32,500 nt of DNA from Sphaeroforma sirkka. Lineage: Eukaryota; Opisthokonta; Ichthyosporea; Ichthyophonida. Shown in pieces: positions 10,404-20,540 of the stretch. Below the pieces are notes generated by a model. That model saw nothing but the letters and a program-made list of their open reading frames with translations. It was not told the origin of the DNA and did no database searches. A program made the translations under genes and the position numbers. The stretch is from assembly GCA_001586965.3 (NCBI GenBank), contig LUCW03000488.1:1-32500 (forward strand), in the 5' to 3' direction. How positions within the stretch are numbered: the stretch's first letter is position 1; every line of letters starts with the position of its first letter.

Positions 10404-10999
10404 TGTAGAAATACGGCCTCCGGTCAGTCTAAAATATCAAGATCAATTGAGATAATACATTGGTTTTTTATATATATTTTAAATAATTTAATACAAGCTC
10501 TTTTTTTTCCAATATTTCCAAAGTGTTCTAAATTCACTTTGATGGCTCCAATAGCCTGAGTATTTGGTATGACTCATCTACTTGGACCTATTTGAGACAT
10601 TAGTAGATGTAGGATATTATAAACTAAATTTTATAATCTCCGAACTACTACTTATAGATTTTGGTCCTCCCGCCAATCTCCAAAATCCAATAAGTCTTTT
10701 TCTTTCTTTAACTTTTCTTCAGATGGAACTTTATTTATATCAGCTAATGTATTAACGTGACTTACGTTATGTCTATCTACAAATTAGGCATGTGGTCATG
10801 AACACTTAGTACATCTAGTGAAAGTTATTCAATAAAGAACAGCTAGAGGTACACCCTGTGTGATCGAGGATATTTAGGCTCTTAACAAGAGGTAGTCCCG
10901 ATCATTCTTACACAAGCTACCACTGCTAAATCCTAACTGACTAAATTGTAATTTAGTTTAATATAGTTTGAAACCTAGTAATTTCCATCGAAGTTTACA
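10404..10999 (+). repeat. Element A right outer LTR (LTR3)
   Basis: 596 bp, TGTAGAAATACGG to CGAAGTTTACA, followed by the ATAC duplication. By eye it shares its right-half variants with LTR1 (ACATCTAG, GTACACCCTG) but its left-half variants with LTR2 (TTTTTATATATATT, TTTGATGGC, TTGGACC), so its variants look like a mosaic of the other two. Confidence 0.93.
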
Positions 11000-11003
11000 A
11001 TAC
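11000..11003. repeat. Right target-site duplication of element A (ATAC)
   Basis: ATAC directly after the right LTR matches ATAC at 2468-2471. Beyond it the old Ty3-like element resumes in the same orientation, which confirms a single insertion. Confidence 0.85.
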
Positions 11004-11248
11004 GTGACTGTGTATAGCTCTGCTGACTCGTCCGCGATGTATATGGGCGCAAATGTTCACTGCGTGGTGTGTTAGTTTTTGGTCAAAGTATGGAGACTTC
11101 GTGCCTATTTCGGCTACTAATGTGACCCCATGGTGTTTTGCCACAAGCTATTGTGCCGCTCTTTAGGAACATGTTGTTTGTGTTTTCAACTATCATTGGA
11201 TCTTGTTCAAGTAATGACAAGAATTTGGGAAACCACGTTGCATTTTGA
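11004..11248 (-). mobile_element. Old Ty3-like element, RNase H-integrase linker remnant (part 2)
   Basis: Minus-strand frames give retroelement-like but decayed peptide segments, including one running up to the break (FAPIYIADESAELY) whose continuation into the integrase zinc-binding region lies at 2471 and below. Together with 1976-2471 this is the target into which element A inserted. No LTRs of this family were found. It is a fossil with multiple breaks, older than element A. Confidence 0.65.
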
Positions 11249-11448
11249 TCTAAAGTCCATAATTATATCGGTAAAGTGCGGAATCATACTACTCTTGCTT
11301 TACTAAATGTTTCATCAGTTTTATATTGGTCGGCCGCTAACAGAGCTAAGTTAACTGGGGTTGCATCATAATTGATTTCAATTAGACCCTGCTTTAACCA
11401 ATCTTCAATTTGGGTTTTGACAACGTCTTTGTGTCTCCAACTCACGTA
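11249..11448 (-). mobile_element. RT fragment of the element A/C family (fossil)
   Basis: Two short pieces closely match element A pol on the same strand but are joined in a different order: 11256-11288 corresponds to 5849-5881 and 11289-11447 to about 5570-5728. A minus-orientation LTR terminus starts immediately after it at 11449. It is a rearranged scrap, not a gene. Confidence 0.75.
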
Positions 11449-12045
11449 TGTAAACTTCGATGGATTTTTCTATGTTTTAAATTATGTTATGTAAATTAAG
11501 ATACAATTTAAGTCAGTTAGAAATTAGCAGTGATAGCTTGTGTGAGAATGATAGGGACTGCCTCTTGGTAAGAGCCTTAATATCCTCGATCACACAGGAC
11601 GTACCTCTAGCTGTTCTTTATTAAATAGTTCTCACTAGAAGAACTGTGTTCATGACCACATGCTTAATTTGTAGATAGACATAATAACGTAAGTCAGGTT
11701 AATATATTGGCTAATATAAATAAAGTTCCATCTGAATAAAAGTTAAAAAAAAAAGAGATTGATTGGATTTTGGAGATTGGCGGAAAGACCAAAACCTGTA
11801 AGTAGTAGTTGGAAGATTATAAAATTTAGTTTATAATATCCTACATCTACTATCGTCTCAAATAGGTACAAGTAAATGAATCATACCAAATACTCAGGCT
11901 ATTGGAGCCATCAAAGTGAATTTAGAACACTTTGGAAATATTGGAAAAAGAATTTGTATTAATTTATTATAAATACAATTAAAAACCAATATGTTATCTC
12001 ATTTGATCTTGATATTTTATACTGACCGGTGACCGTATTTCTACA
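11449..12045 (-). repeat. Element C left LTR (diverged subfamily)
   Basis: 597 bp, TGTAAACTTCGATGG to CGTATTTCTACA. It is similar to the A LTRs throughout but with many more differences, spread along its length. It is followed at 12046 by a C-run matching the complement of the polypurine tract, so it is the 3' LTR of a minus-oriented element. Confidence 0.9.
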
Positions 12046-12802
12046 TAGCCCCTAGTAGGTTTTAGGACTACGGACGTACGTGAAGGTACGATCTAGTTCG
12101 TAAAGCGAAAACTAAAGTAAAACGGTTTCGGTCATGGCTTATCGAGTAAGTATGTGCATATATGTACGAGTCCAAGACTCATGTTGTACTCTATATGGTT
12201 TAGTATTTGGTCCAGTAACCATTTCCGATGTAAGTGTCTTACGTTTATTACTTGGTAAGTTAATAGCCAAAGGTTGTTCTTCATTAGTAAGTAAGTTCGA
12301 AGAATTTTCAGTTCTGTTGGTAATCAAATAGAAAGCCTAGTCACATAGGAAGTAGGTGGCAAATAGGAAATTCCAGATTCATCCGGGTTTGTAGTCAACT
12401 GAGGAAACTCTTTCAGTTTATCTCGTGTGTTCTTATATAAACGCTTATTTCATTTCTTATTAAAAATACAAAGGAAGTCTCGAGATTCACGAAACGCATC
12501 GGAGGTTAGCCAAGCTACTGTTCCATCCATAAAACGGGTCTTATAGTGAGTGTAACCGTCTTCGGATGTTTTGTCGATTATATCTTTGACTTGTGACTCC
12601 ACAACTAAGCAAACGAGATTTCGGAGGTAGGGATACGTTGAGTGCATAGATTGGTTGCGCTAGTACCGTCTATGTTATTCACTTCGTAAGTATCACTCTT
12701 CTCATCATGGTAGGAAATAACAAAAGGTCCTGTTGTCTTAGAAGAGAGTTTGGTAACGTTGGCATTGCGATTTATAATGTTAACATAATCGCCACTATAG
12801 CA
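12046..12802 (-). pseudogene. Element C integrase C-terminal part, minus copy (fossil)
   Basis: The minus strand reproduces the integrase C-terminal region of element A: the chromodomain-like segment (QVKDIIDKTSEDGY, VAWLTSDAF) at 12450-12610 and the polar tail (EMVTGPNTKPYRVQHES) near 12165-12230. It is decayed. Homology stops near 12802, where plus-strand gag begins. Confidence 0.8.
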
Positions 12803-13718
12803 CTGAAGACGGGGAAGTGAGAACCAGACAACAACATTTCAGGCTATTACGTTCTGGTATGCAAGTCCTTGAGGACCGTCTATTGAATTGCTCTGACCTT
12901 GACGATAAGAAAGCGGATAACATTCGCTATCTATTCAATAACAAGAGAAAGGAGATAGACTCCATCTTGGCACTAGCAGCCCGTAGCACTGAGCGCGAAC
13001 CTCGTGAACGCTTCGAACCAAGCTTTATAAAGCAGCTAGGTAACGCGAAGGCTGAGGTTAATTTCTCTACTAATGAGAATACAGTGGAGACACCGAAGGC
13101 ACTTGACCATTTTTAAGGAGTCTGCCAGCCCTCAAGATAAGCAATGCTTTTAATCATTTCCGTGAGTCAGAGGAATGGAAAACTATCTTGAAGGCCTATG
13201 AGCCCAACTGGAAAGCCCTACCCTGGCGCCAGTTGCGTGAGAATATACTTAACGCTTTCTTTGAAGATGCACGTGACCATGAACTTCTAGAGTCTCGCAA
13301 GACCTTTGCAAACGACACAACTATTCGAGGTGCTCTATCTCATATGACACATATGAACACTCGGATGGGAGGTCGTACCTATACTGGCAAAGATTTATTG
13401 ATTTGTCGGATGATGGAGACTTTGGGGGCTAGCCTATTTAAAAAGGTCAATGATGATGTTATTGCCCATAATGATTTGCGATCTATACCTTGGTCTGTCT
13501 TTGAGAAGATAGTTCAAAAGCATACCAACTCATCTACTAGAGTACTTAGTACCTCGAGCTTTATCCAGCCCGCTAAGCGTACCGCGACAGAGAATATCAC
13601 TGCGTCTAATACTAAGAAACCTCGCACTACTGTTGGAGATGGTAGCTTCTACTGAACCAAAGGGTGAAGGGAAGGAGAGAGCACCTTGCAAGAAATGTGG
13701 TTACAACCTCACTAAACG
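12803..13718 (+). pseudogene. Element C gag part (fossil)
   Basis: Plus-strand copy of the A gag region: RLLRSGMQVLEDRLLN near 12840, WKALPWRQLRENIL near 13209, MNTRMGGRTYTG and MMETLGASLFKKV near 13350-13450, and the start of the Cys-rich end (CKKCGYN) near 13685. It lacks the gag start and is broken. Confidence 0.82.
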
Positions 13719-14248
13719 TTAGGATTTAGCAGTGGTAGCTTGTATAAGAATGATCGAGACTGCCTCTTGGTAAGAGCCTTAATATCCTCGATTACACAGG
13801 ACGTGCCTCTAGCTGTTCCTTATTAAATAATTCTCACTAGAAGTACTGTGTTTATGACCGCTTGCCTAATTTGTAAATAGACATAAGAACGTAAGTCAAG
13901 TTAATACATTGGCTACTATAAATAAAGTTCCATCTGAAGAAAAGTTAAAAAAGAAAAAAGACCTATTGGATTTTGGAGATTGGCGGGAAGACCAAAACCT
14001 GTAAGTAGTAGTTCAGAGATTATTAAATTCAGTTTATAATATCCTACATCTACTATCGCCTCAAATAGACCCAAGTAAATGAGTCATACCAAATACTCAG
14101 GCTATTGGTGCCATCAAAATGAATTTAGAACACTTTGTAAATATTGGAAAAATAATTTGTATTTAATTATTTTAGATACAATTAAAAACCAATATGTTAT
14201 CTCATTTGATCTTGATATTCTAGACTGACCGGACACCGTACTTCTACA
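13719..14248 (-). repeat. Partial LTR inside element C gag
   Basis: A minus-orientation LTR of the diverged subfamily, lacking about the last 60 bp at its U5-side end (it starts at AGGATTTAGCAGTGG) and ending at ACTTCTACA (14248). It splits the gag Cys-rich region, which resumes at 14249. No clean target duplication is seen, so it may have arisen by recombination rather than simple insertion. Confidence 0.85.
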
Positions 14249-14809
14249 TCTGTTAAGTGTGCACCAGGCAAGCCAAATTTCGGACACTATATGAAAGAGT
14301 GTACTACTTGCAAAGGTACTAACGGTTGGCACAAAGATGATTGCAAGGACATGCCGGACGTCCAAGTTAATCACTGACAGCTTCATGTGAGCACTAGAAC
14401 AAGATTACGAGAAAAAGTTCAATAAAATCTATACCAAAGAAGATGGACGTGTATTTCAAACCGTTTATGTAAATGAAAAAATATTATAGCACTTTATGAT
14501 TCAGGGGCTGAAGTCTCTGTTATCTGACGCCGAGTAGCCTACGCTGCAGATATGGCTATTCATAACGAAACAACTAATTTATTCTTGGGAAATGGAAAAG
14601 TTACCACTTGCGAAGAAGCCATTGACTATGTAAACATATTGTTGTCAGATGGAAGAGAAGTAAAGACTCACCTAATCGTTACTGACATGTCTCAGAAATA
14701 CGATTAAATTATAGGTATGACTGATCTTCTCAGTTTAGGTACAACTCTCACTGTTCTACCTAATGGGCTAGACCCAAATAAAGATCAGTCAGATGATATC
14801 ATGTTAATG
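14249..14809 (+). pseudogene. Element C gag end and protease (fossil)
   Basis: The plus strand resumes with the Cys-rich gag end (KCAPGKP, CTTCKGTNGWHKDDC) and runs on into the protease region (SGAEVS; MTDLLSLGT near 14717), both clear matches to element A. It is interrupted at about 14810 by an unrelated repeat. Confidence 0.8.
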
Positions 14810-15565
14810 ATCTCTTTCACTACCAGTCACTTTACCTGCATCCAACAACTGATTCGACGCATCCTGGTAGGTCCAAAACTGCCTCCCATTGGCCCTGACC
14901 CCCTTCAGCAATCACAGGAGTGCTACGACTTCCACGGTATCTGGAAACACCACGAATACCTTGGATCTTTTCTCCAGCATGTTGAAGAACCACCATACCC
15001 TCACCCGTCCCTGGCACATCAACAGATGTTCCCCATACCCCGGCTAATCACGCTGTTGAAGTACTACTTCCAAATTTCGGCTCAAACCAAATCATCGCGC
15101 TTGTTGTTTCCGCCTATGATACTTTCAATCCAGGCCAGCCAACACATACTGAACTCATCCATGGGCTGGTGCGGCATTGGCATACCCCCATCCTCGCTCC
15201 TCGACCGGATTATGACAGATAACCTGGTCCTTCTTGGTATTTCATACTCTGCACTTGTAAACCCATTCCGCGGCACTACACGGCGCAGACCCGATCCGTA
15301 CCACAGAGGTGGGTACTCTACTTAGTAGGTCAGCAAGCGAATATATGGAACATTCGATAGTAGCAGTGTTTTGTCAACACCGGCCTGAATTGACTCAGCG
15401 CATATCTTCCATTGTCGATCACTTGGTCAAAGCTTCAAGCGGAATTTACTGACCACTTCTTCCCATCAATCTTTCCTGAACCACTACAGCGGCTATGAGA
15501 GCCATACCATATGTTCATATATTATAACATACATATTTGTCATTTTTGAAAATAATATCATCCCT
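14810..15565 (+). repeat. Unrelated repeat inserted in element C
   Basis: About 755 bp with no match to element A, placed between the protease and RT parts. Its last ~260 bp (from CAGAGGTGGGTACTCTA at 15304 to ATCCCTA) match 19722-19972. The first ~500 bp look formerly coding: one frame near 15000-15210 gives a smooth, proline-containing peptide with VEVLLPNFGSNQIIALVV and HTELIHGLVRHWHTPI, which I cannot assign to a family. No clear terminal repeats or target duplication are seen. The strand is nominal. Confidence 0.65.
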
Positions 15566-17625
15566 AAACCTCTGGAAGGTGAAGCAAAAGATATGATTTC
15601 GCACTTTACCGATATAATTATGGACTTAATTATACAAAACAGAAAGATTGCAATAACTGACTGGTGTATGTTTAAGTTCTCTAACGGGTACGTTAGACTA
15701 GACTTAACAAACGTCGACTTCTCTAAATTAAAGTGTCGTTCACATAACTACGTGAGTTGGAGACACAAAGATGTTGTCAAAACCCAAATTAAAGATTGAT
15801 TAAAGCAGGGTCTAATTGAAATCAATTATGATGGAACCCCGTTAACTTCGCTCTCTTAGCGGTCAATCAATATAAATCTGATGGAACGTTTAGTAAACAA
15901 GAGTAGTACTAGACCTGTCGCCAATCAACAAACTAATTCCGCAACATAGTTTTGCCATACCAAAGATAAGCGAGATACTACACAAAATGTAAGGTGCGAC
16001 TATCTTTTCCAAGGTATACTTAAAAGCTGCGTTCCACCAATTACAAATATATGAGCCGCATAGAAAATATTTTTCCTTTACTTGGCAAGGTAAGAAGTAC
16101 CAGTTCAGAGGTGAACCTGACGATTTACACATGTTACCTTCTTTCTTCCAACAAGTTATGATGGAACTATTTGCGGACCTGTCGGATAACGTATCAGTAT
16201 ATTAAGATGATATAGTTATCTTTACAAAGACAGCACATGAACATACTAAACTCGTGAATTCTTACATTGACTAAACCATGCCAAATTTAAGATTATTGAG
16301 GACAAGTGTTCTTTTGCTAAAGATACTATGCACTTACTTGGTTACAAGGTATCTGCAGCAGAGGTAGAAATTGATCCTGGCAAGAAACAATTTCTGTCGG
16401 ATTTATCAACACCAATTACTGGAAGAGATGTGAACTCTGTGTGGGTTTGTTAACTTCTTTTCGGATTCGGTACCTCATCTTTCATATTACTTAAATCCTT
16501 TCAGTCACCTACGGCTGCACAAAGGATCTTTGGGAAAGCTCTGGACTGAAGAATATGATGATGCATTCAAGCTAATCAAAAGTAAAGTAATGGACGCACC
16601 CATCATGCAATACCCTGTGGATGGCGACCCATTCCAAGTAGCAACCGACGTTTCAGATCGAGCGGTAGGTGGAGTGCTATATCAAACGATAAATGGTAAA
16701 CCACGTTACATACAATTCTTTAGCAAGAGTAATAATAAGAGTCAACGGAATTACCCCACCGTTAAATTAGAGCTTCTTGTTATAGTTACTGCGCTAAGAC
16801 AATTTAAAGACTACCTTTATGGAAGTTACTTCACTGTCGCCTATAGTCAAAAGTCTTAACATATTTAAAAGACATAAAACCTAATTCACAGTTGGTGAGC
16901 CGCTGGCATGACATTATTGCTAAGTTCGCTTTTAACATTACACACATACCAGGAATACAATACCATCTTCCTGACATGCTCTCTCGACTTGTCCCTGACT
17001 ACCAGAAAACAGTTAAACAGTTATTAGAAACCGATTGAATGCTTAATAAGAAATGATTTAACCTCGCTCAATCAAGATGGGGTTCATTTACTATTGATAT
17101 GTTCGCCGTAGAACATAATAAACAGGGTTCTGAATATAGGTCGTTGACTCATCCTAAAGGTGATGCATTTCAGCTTGACTTATCAAAGCATAATGCGTGG
17201 GCTAACCCACCTTGTCAACTTATCGCACAGTTGTTAAATTATGTTAATATTATTAAGTCTAGCATTACGCTGTGTTGTCCCTTACATAGCTCCGACTCAT
17301 GGATATGTGATTTGATTAATATGATACAAGACGAGCCTATCTATGTTTCACGTTCTTGTATCAGGGATCCTGTTCTATTAAAAAGACACCTTGAAAACAC
17401 ACCATTATTTGTTGCATCGGTCCTGCAGGTACCACTAAGTAGAAACCCTCAACCGAATTCTTAGCTAAACTAGAGGAGTCTAAAGAGTTTGAACAAAAGC
17501 TCAAGACTCGTACAACACATGCACCCAACAAGATTGCAGTCGAGGTAATGCCGATTGAAACGGCATTAGATCGTAAAAACATAGAACTAGCTAAGGCCAT
17601 GGATCAAAGACTCAAAGCTCTAAGT
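15566..17625 (+). pseudogene. Element C RT, RNase H, methyltransferase-like, integrase N-terminal region (fossil)
   Basis: Plus-strand counterparts of the A pol domains in the same order: RT from about 15590 (MISHFTDIIMDLI; LTNVDFSKLKC), RNase H from 16530 (ATDVSDRAVGGVLYQ at about 16640), the methyltransferase-like segment (WANPPCQLIAQLL near 17198) and the start of the integrase linker (17490-17625). It is decayed, with many breaks. It independently supports the domain order RT, RNase H, methyltransferase-like, integrase. Confidence 0.82.
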
Positions 17626-18232
17626 TATGCTATCACGTCTTTAATGACTTCGGTTTCCCCCGAGTACTATGTTCTGATAACGGTAGTGAGTTTTGTACCG
17701 ACGTAATGGAGGCACTTATAATCGTATAAGGCATGACCCATAGGCGTGGTGTTCCTTATGAACCTCAAACGCAGGGTGCAAATGAGACACGTCATAGAGA
17801 ACTTAAGAAACTCTTGCGTACCGCACTAGATGAAGTTGAGGATATGTAGCCTTATCATATGAAATGGATTCAGATTCGAATGAATATCTGCATGAATTCT
17901 CAAAGTGGAACACTCCCGTTCCACTATTTCTTTAGCCGCTATAGTGAATTACAAGAAATGTTTGACAAAACTGCGCCCGAGAAACACGCTACTCCGTGGC
18001 CACAAAAGATCGAGCATATGCACAACGTTGTTTACCCCTGTTTATTCGAGCACCAAAATCGTGTCTTACTTAAATCGTATGACCGATGGGGTAAAACTAA
18101 GAACATTGTTCAGTTCAAAGTTGGCGATTATGTTAACATCATAAATCGCAATGCTAACGTTAGCGAACTCTCTTCTAAGACAATCGGACCCCTTTGTTAT
18201 TTCCTACCATGATGAGAAGAGTGATACTTAAG
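17626..18232 (+). pseudogene. Element C integrase core and C-terminal part, plus copy (fossil)
   Basis: Matches the A integrase core (SDNGSEF near 17676; FHYFFSRYSELQ near 17920; FKVGDYVNIINRNANV near 18113) and stops in the GPY/F module near 18232, where a minus LTR fragment begins. Element C therefore holds two partial integrase C-terminal copies in opposite orientations, overlapping in the GPY/F region. Confidence 0.8.
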
Positions 18233-18363
18233 TAATAACGTAAGTCAAGTTAATACATTGGCTAATATAAATAAAAGTTCCATCTGAAGAAAAGTTAAAA
18301 AAAGAAAAATAATTATTAGATTTTAGAGATTGGCGGGAAGACCAAACCTGTAAGTAGTACTTC
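18233..18363 (-). repeat. Element C right LTR fragment, first half
   Basis: A minus-orientation LTR segment of the diverged subfamily, starting inside the LTR (AATAACGTAAGTCAAG) and running to GTAGTACTTC, where a young solo LTR interrupts it. The homology resumes at 18963. Confidence 0.85.
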
Positions 18364-18367
18364 AGGG
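18364..18367. repeat. Left target-site duplication of solo LTR (AGGG)
   Basis: AGGG directly precedes the solo LTR start TGTAGAAA and recurs at 18963-18966 directly after its end GTTTACA. Taking out one copy restores the expected LTR sequence across the site. Confidence 0.85.
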
Positions 18368-18962
18368 TGTAGAAATACGGCCTCCGGTCAGTCTAAAATA
18401 TCAAGATCAATTGAGATAATACATTGGTTTTTATTTGTATTTTAAATAATTTAGTACAAGCTCTTTTTCCAATATTTCCAAAGTGTTCTAAATTCATTTT
18501 GATGGCTCCAATAGCATGAGTATTTGGTATGACTCATCTACTTGGACCTATTTGAGACATTAGTAGATGTAGGATATTATAAAGTAAATTTTATAATCTC
18601 CGAACTACTACTTATAGATTTTGGTCCTCCCGCCAATCTCCAAAATCCAATAAGTCTTTTTCTTTTTTTAACTTTTCTTCAGATGTAACTTTATTTATAT
18701 CAGCTAATGTATTAACGTGACTTACGTTATTATGTCTATTTACAAATTAGGCATGTGGTCATGAACACTTAGTACTTCTAGTGAAAATTATTCAATAAAG
18801 AACAGCTAGAGGTACGCCCTGTGTGATCGAGGATATTTAGGCTCTTAACAAGAGGCAGTCCCGATCATTCTTACACAAGCTACCACTGCTAAATCCTAAC
18901 TGACTAAATTGTATTTTAGTTTATTATAGTTTGAAACCTAGTAATTTCCATCGAAGTTTACA
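18368..18962 (+). mobile_element. Young solo LTR (element A subfamily)
   Basis: A complete LTR of 595 bp, TGTAGAAATACGG to GTTTACA, close to LTR1 (it shares GGTTTTTATTTGTATTTT) and LTR2 (it shares GTACTTCTAG and GTACGCCCTG). It is flanked by AGGG duplications and has no internal element sequence, so it is a solo LTR left by LTR-LTR recombination. It sits inside the older LTR of element C, which dates it later. Confidence 0.9.
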
Positions 18963-19165
18963 AGGGATTATAAAATTTAGTTTATAATATTCTACATCTA
19001 CTATCGTCTCAAATAGATACATGTAAATGAGTCATACCAAATACTCAGGCTATTGGGACCATCAAAGTGAATAAAGAATTTGTATTAAATTATTATAAAT
19101 ACAAATGAAAACCAATATGTTATCTTATTTGATCTTGATATTTTAGACTGACCGAAGACCGTATT
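18963..19165 (-). repeat. Element C right LTR fragment, second half
   Basis: Continues the LTR interrupted by the solo LTR: AGGGATTATAAAATTTAG to GACTGACCGAAGACCGTAT, lacking the last few bases of the LTR terminus. An unrelated sequence follows at 19166. Confidence 0.85.
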
Positions 19166-19620
19166 GGATGTGGCGTAAATAGATTGAGTGGAAAAGGCGG
19201 AGCAAGTGGTTGCCCCGCATATTGTTGGTGAACACCATGCCTGGGGAGAAGTATGTAATCATGGGCAGGTGGTCTGTCCATGAATTTAGGTTATGGTGGT
19301 TGGTAGTGATGATCATCTCGTTTTTGTAGATGCCGAACGTCAGTTCCATGGTTTCCTGATCAGTGGCATGAAATTGTCGCTGCGCCAGGTTAAGCTTGGA
19401 ACCTCGGTACGAGGCCGGCCAGAGGCGATCGATGCCGTTGATAGTATAACCGTGAATACGGGGTTTGCATATGGGTTTCACGCCGGCTTCTTGAAAGAGT
19501 GCATGGGGGCAGGAGAGGCGGCGCGCGTGGTAGCGGTGAAGCATCTCCCTGTAGGCAAGGTAGAGGCTTTTTGCTACTGTAAAGTGGCCAATAACGTCAG
19601 ACCAATTGTATAGCTAGGCC
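19166..19620 (-). mobile_element. RNase H remnant of another Ty3-like element (fossil)
   Basis: The minus strand gives a 130-residue frame in which LNLAQRQFHATDQETMELTF resembles the Ty3 RNase H segment around the Y-S-x-T-D-x-E-x-L-A motif, and TTNHHNLNSW resembles TDHKSLxxL. It is not close to the element A RNase H, so a different and old family; whether it is the same family as 1976-2471 cannot be told. Edges are approximate. Confidence 0.55.
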
Positions 19621-19721
19621 ACTGGACAGGACGATATTAGTCGGATGTATTTTTTTCGGTAGCAAAAGGGGCCTGTCTTTATAACTTGTAAGAGAATCAG
19701 ACTATATTCTACTTTTTTTCT

Positions 19722-19972
19722 CAGAGGTGGGTACTCTACCGAATATATGGAACATTCGATAGTAACAGTGTTTGTCAACACCGGCCCGAATTGACTCAGC
19801 GCATATCTTCCATTGTCGACTCACTTGGCCCAAGCTTCAAACGGGAATTTACCGACCACTTCTTCCCATCAATCTTTCCTGAACCACTACAGCGACTATG
19901 AGAGCCATACCATATGTTCATACATAGTAGCATACATACTTGTCATTTTTGAAATATATAATATTATCCCTA
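19722..19972 (+). repeat. Second copy of the unrelated repeat
   Basis: CAGAGGTGGGTACTCTA to ATTATCCCTA matches 15304-15565 at most positions, including GAATATATGGAACATTCGAT and GACTCAGCGCATATCTTCC. Only this shared ~250 bp part is present here, which suggests a 5'-truncated or terminal-piece copy of a dispersed repeat. The strand is nominal. Confidence 0.85.
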
Positions 19973-20318
19973 CAGTTCGCCGTTCACGAGGGCCGTGCTG
20001 CCGATGGGCTCAGGCCACTGACAGGTGCCACAGGTTGACAGCTAAAATCTCCAGTTCGGTACATATGTAAAAGTAAGTGCCTAGGCTGGCAGGGTCTGAC
20101 AGAGATTATGTACCTAGTAATAAACAGTTTTTTTTAATAGTGTTACTCCTAGTCCTACCTGCTACTCACTTTGGTATTTTTACATATGAATACTGTGCGA
20201 GACTGCGAGAGTCAGTCTCACTTTAGACTGTAAAGAATAGAGTACAGACAACAGGAGGCCCAGGGCAAGGTCCCAGGCCCAGGAGACTGGGGGCACGGGC
20301 CAAGAGCTAGAGGGACTA

Positions 20319-20360
20319 CTCTCTCTCTCTACTACTAGAGACTCAGAGAGAGAGAGAGGG
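20319..20360. repeat. CT/AG inverted repeat (possible hairpin)
   Basis: A (CT)n run near 20322-20331 faces an (AG)n run near 20347-20358 across a short spacer (ACTACTAGAGACT), so the two arms are complementary and could fold as a hairpin. A homopurine/homopyrimidine mirror structure is an alternative. Confidence 0.7.
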
Positions 20361-20540
20361 GCTAGTACTTAGTAGCTCTAGCTAGTAGGGGTTCAAGGCC
20401 AAGTGCAGAGTGAAAAGTGTAGAGTGTAGACCCCCACCCTCTACTCTATTAGAAGAGAGAGAGTTACTCTATTATCACAACCCCAGCCCCCAGGCCCAGG
20501 GGCCCAGCCAGAACATCAAATAAATAGCAGACCCCTCACC

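Larger units (their letters stand above)
2472..10999. mobile_element. Element A: Ty3/gypsy LTR composite with inverted core
   Basis: The unit is 8.5 kb, flanked by ATAC duplications. In order it contains: plus LTR (2472-3061), leader and a short 5' gag piece (+, 3062-3362), a minus-strand block with the integrase N-terminal part, methyltransferase-like region, RNase H, RT, protease and gag (3363-8390), a minus LTR (8470-9065), the integrase core and C-terminal part (+, 9066-10274), a purine tract, and a plus LTR (10404-10999). RT carries YLDDIIIF and RNase H carries TDVSDRAVGG, both Ty3-like. The three LTRs are near-identical by eye (about 2% differences), so the element is fairly young. It is rearranged and its frames carry several breaks, so it looks dead. 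Confidence 0.85.
11449..19165. mobile_element. Element C: older relative of element A, rearranged and nested
   Basis: In order: minus LTR (11449-12045), minus integrase C-terminal part (12046-12802), plus gag (12803-13718), a minus LTR fragment (13719-14248), plus gag end and protease (14249-14809), an unrelated repeat (14810-15565), plus RT, RNase H, methyltransferase-like domain and integrase (15566-18232), and a minus LTR fragment (18233-18363 and 18963-19165) split by a young solo LTR. The outer-LTR and inverted-core topology resembles element A read in reverse, with different breakpoints. Its LTRs belong to a more diverged subfamily and its frames have many breaks, so it is older than A. 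No flanking duplication is visible. Confidence 0.75.

Noticed and set aside
14717-15325. Single plus-strand gene of about 200 codons
   Set aside because: It begins in the element C protease and continues into the unrelated repeat, so it is a chance read-through of two sequences.
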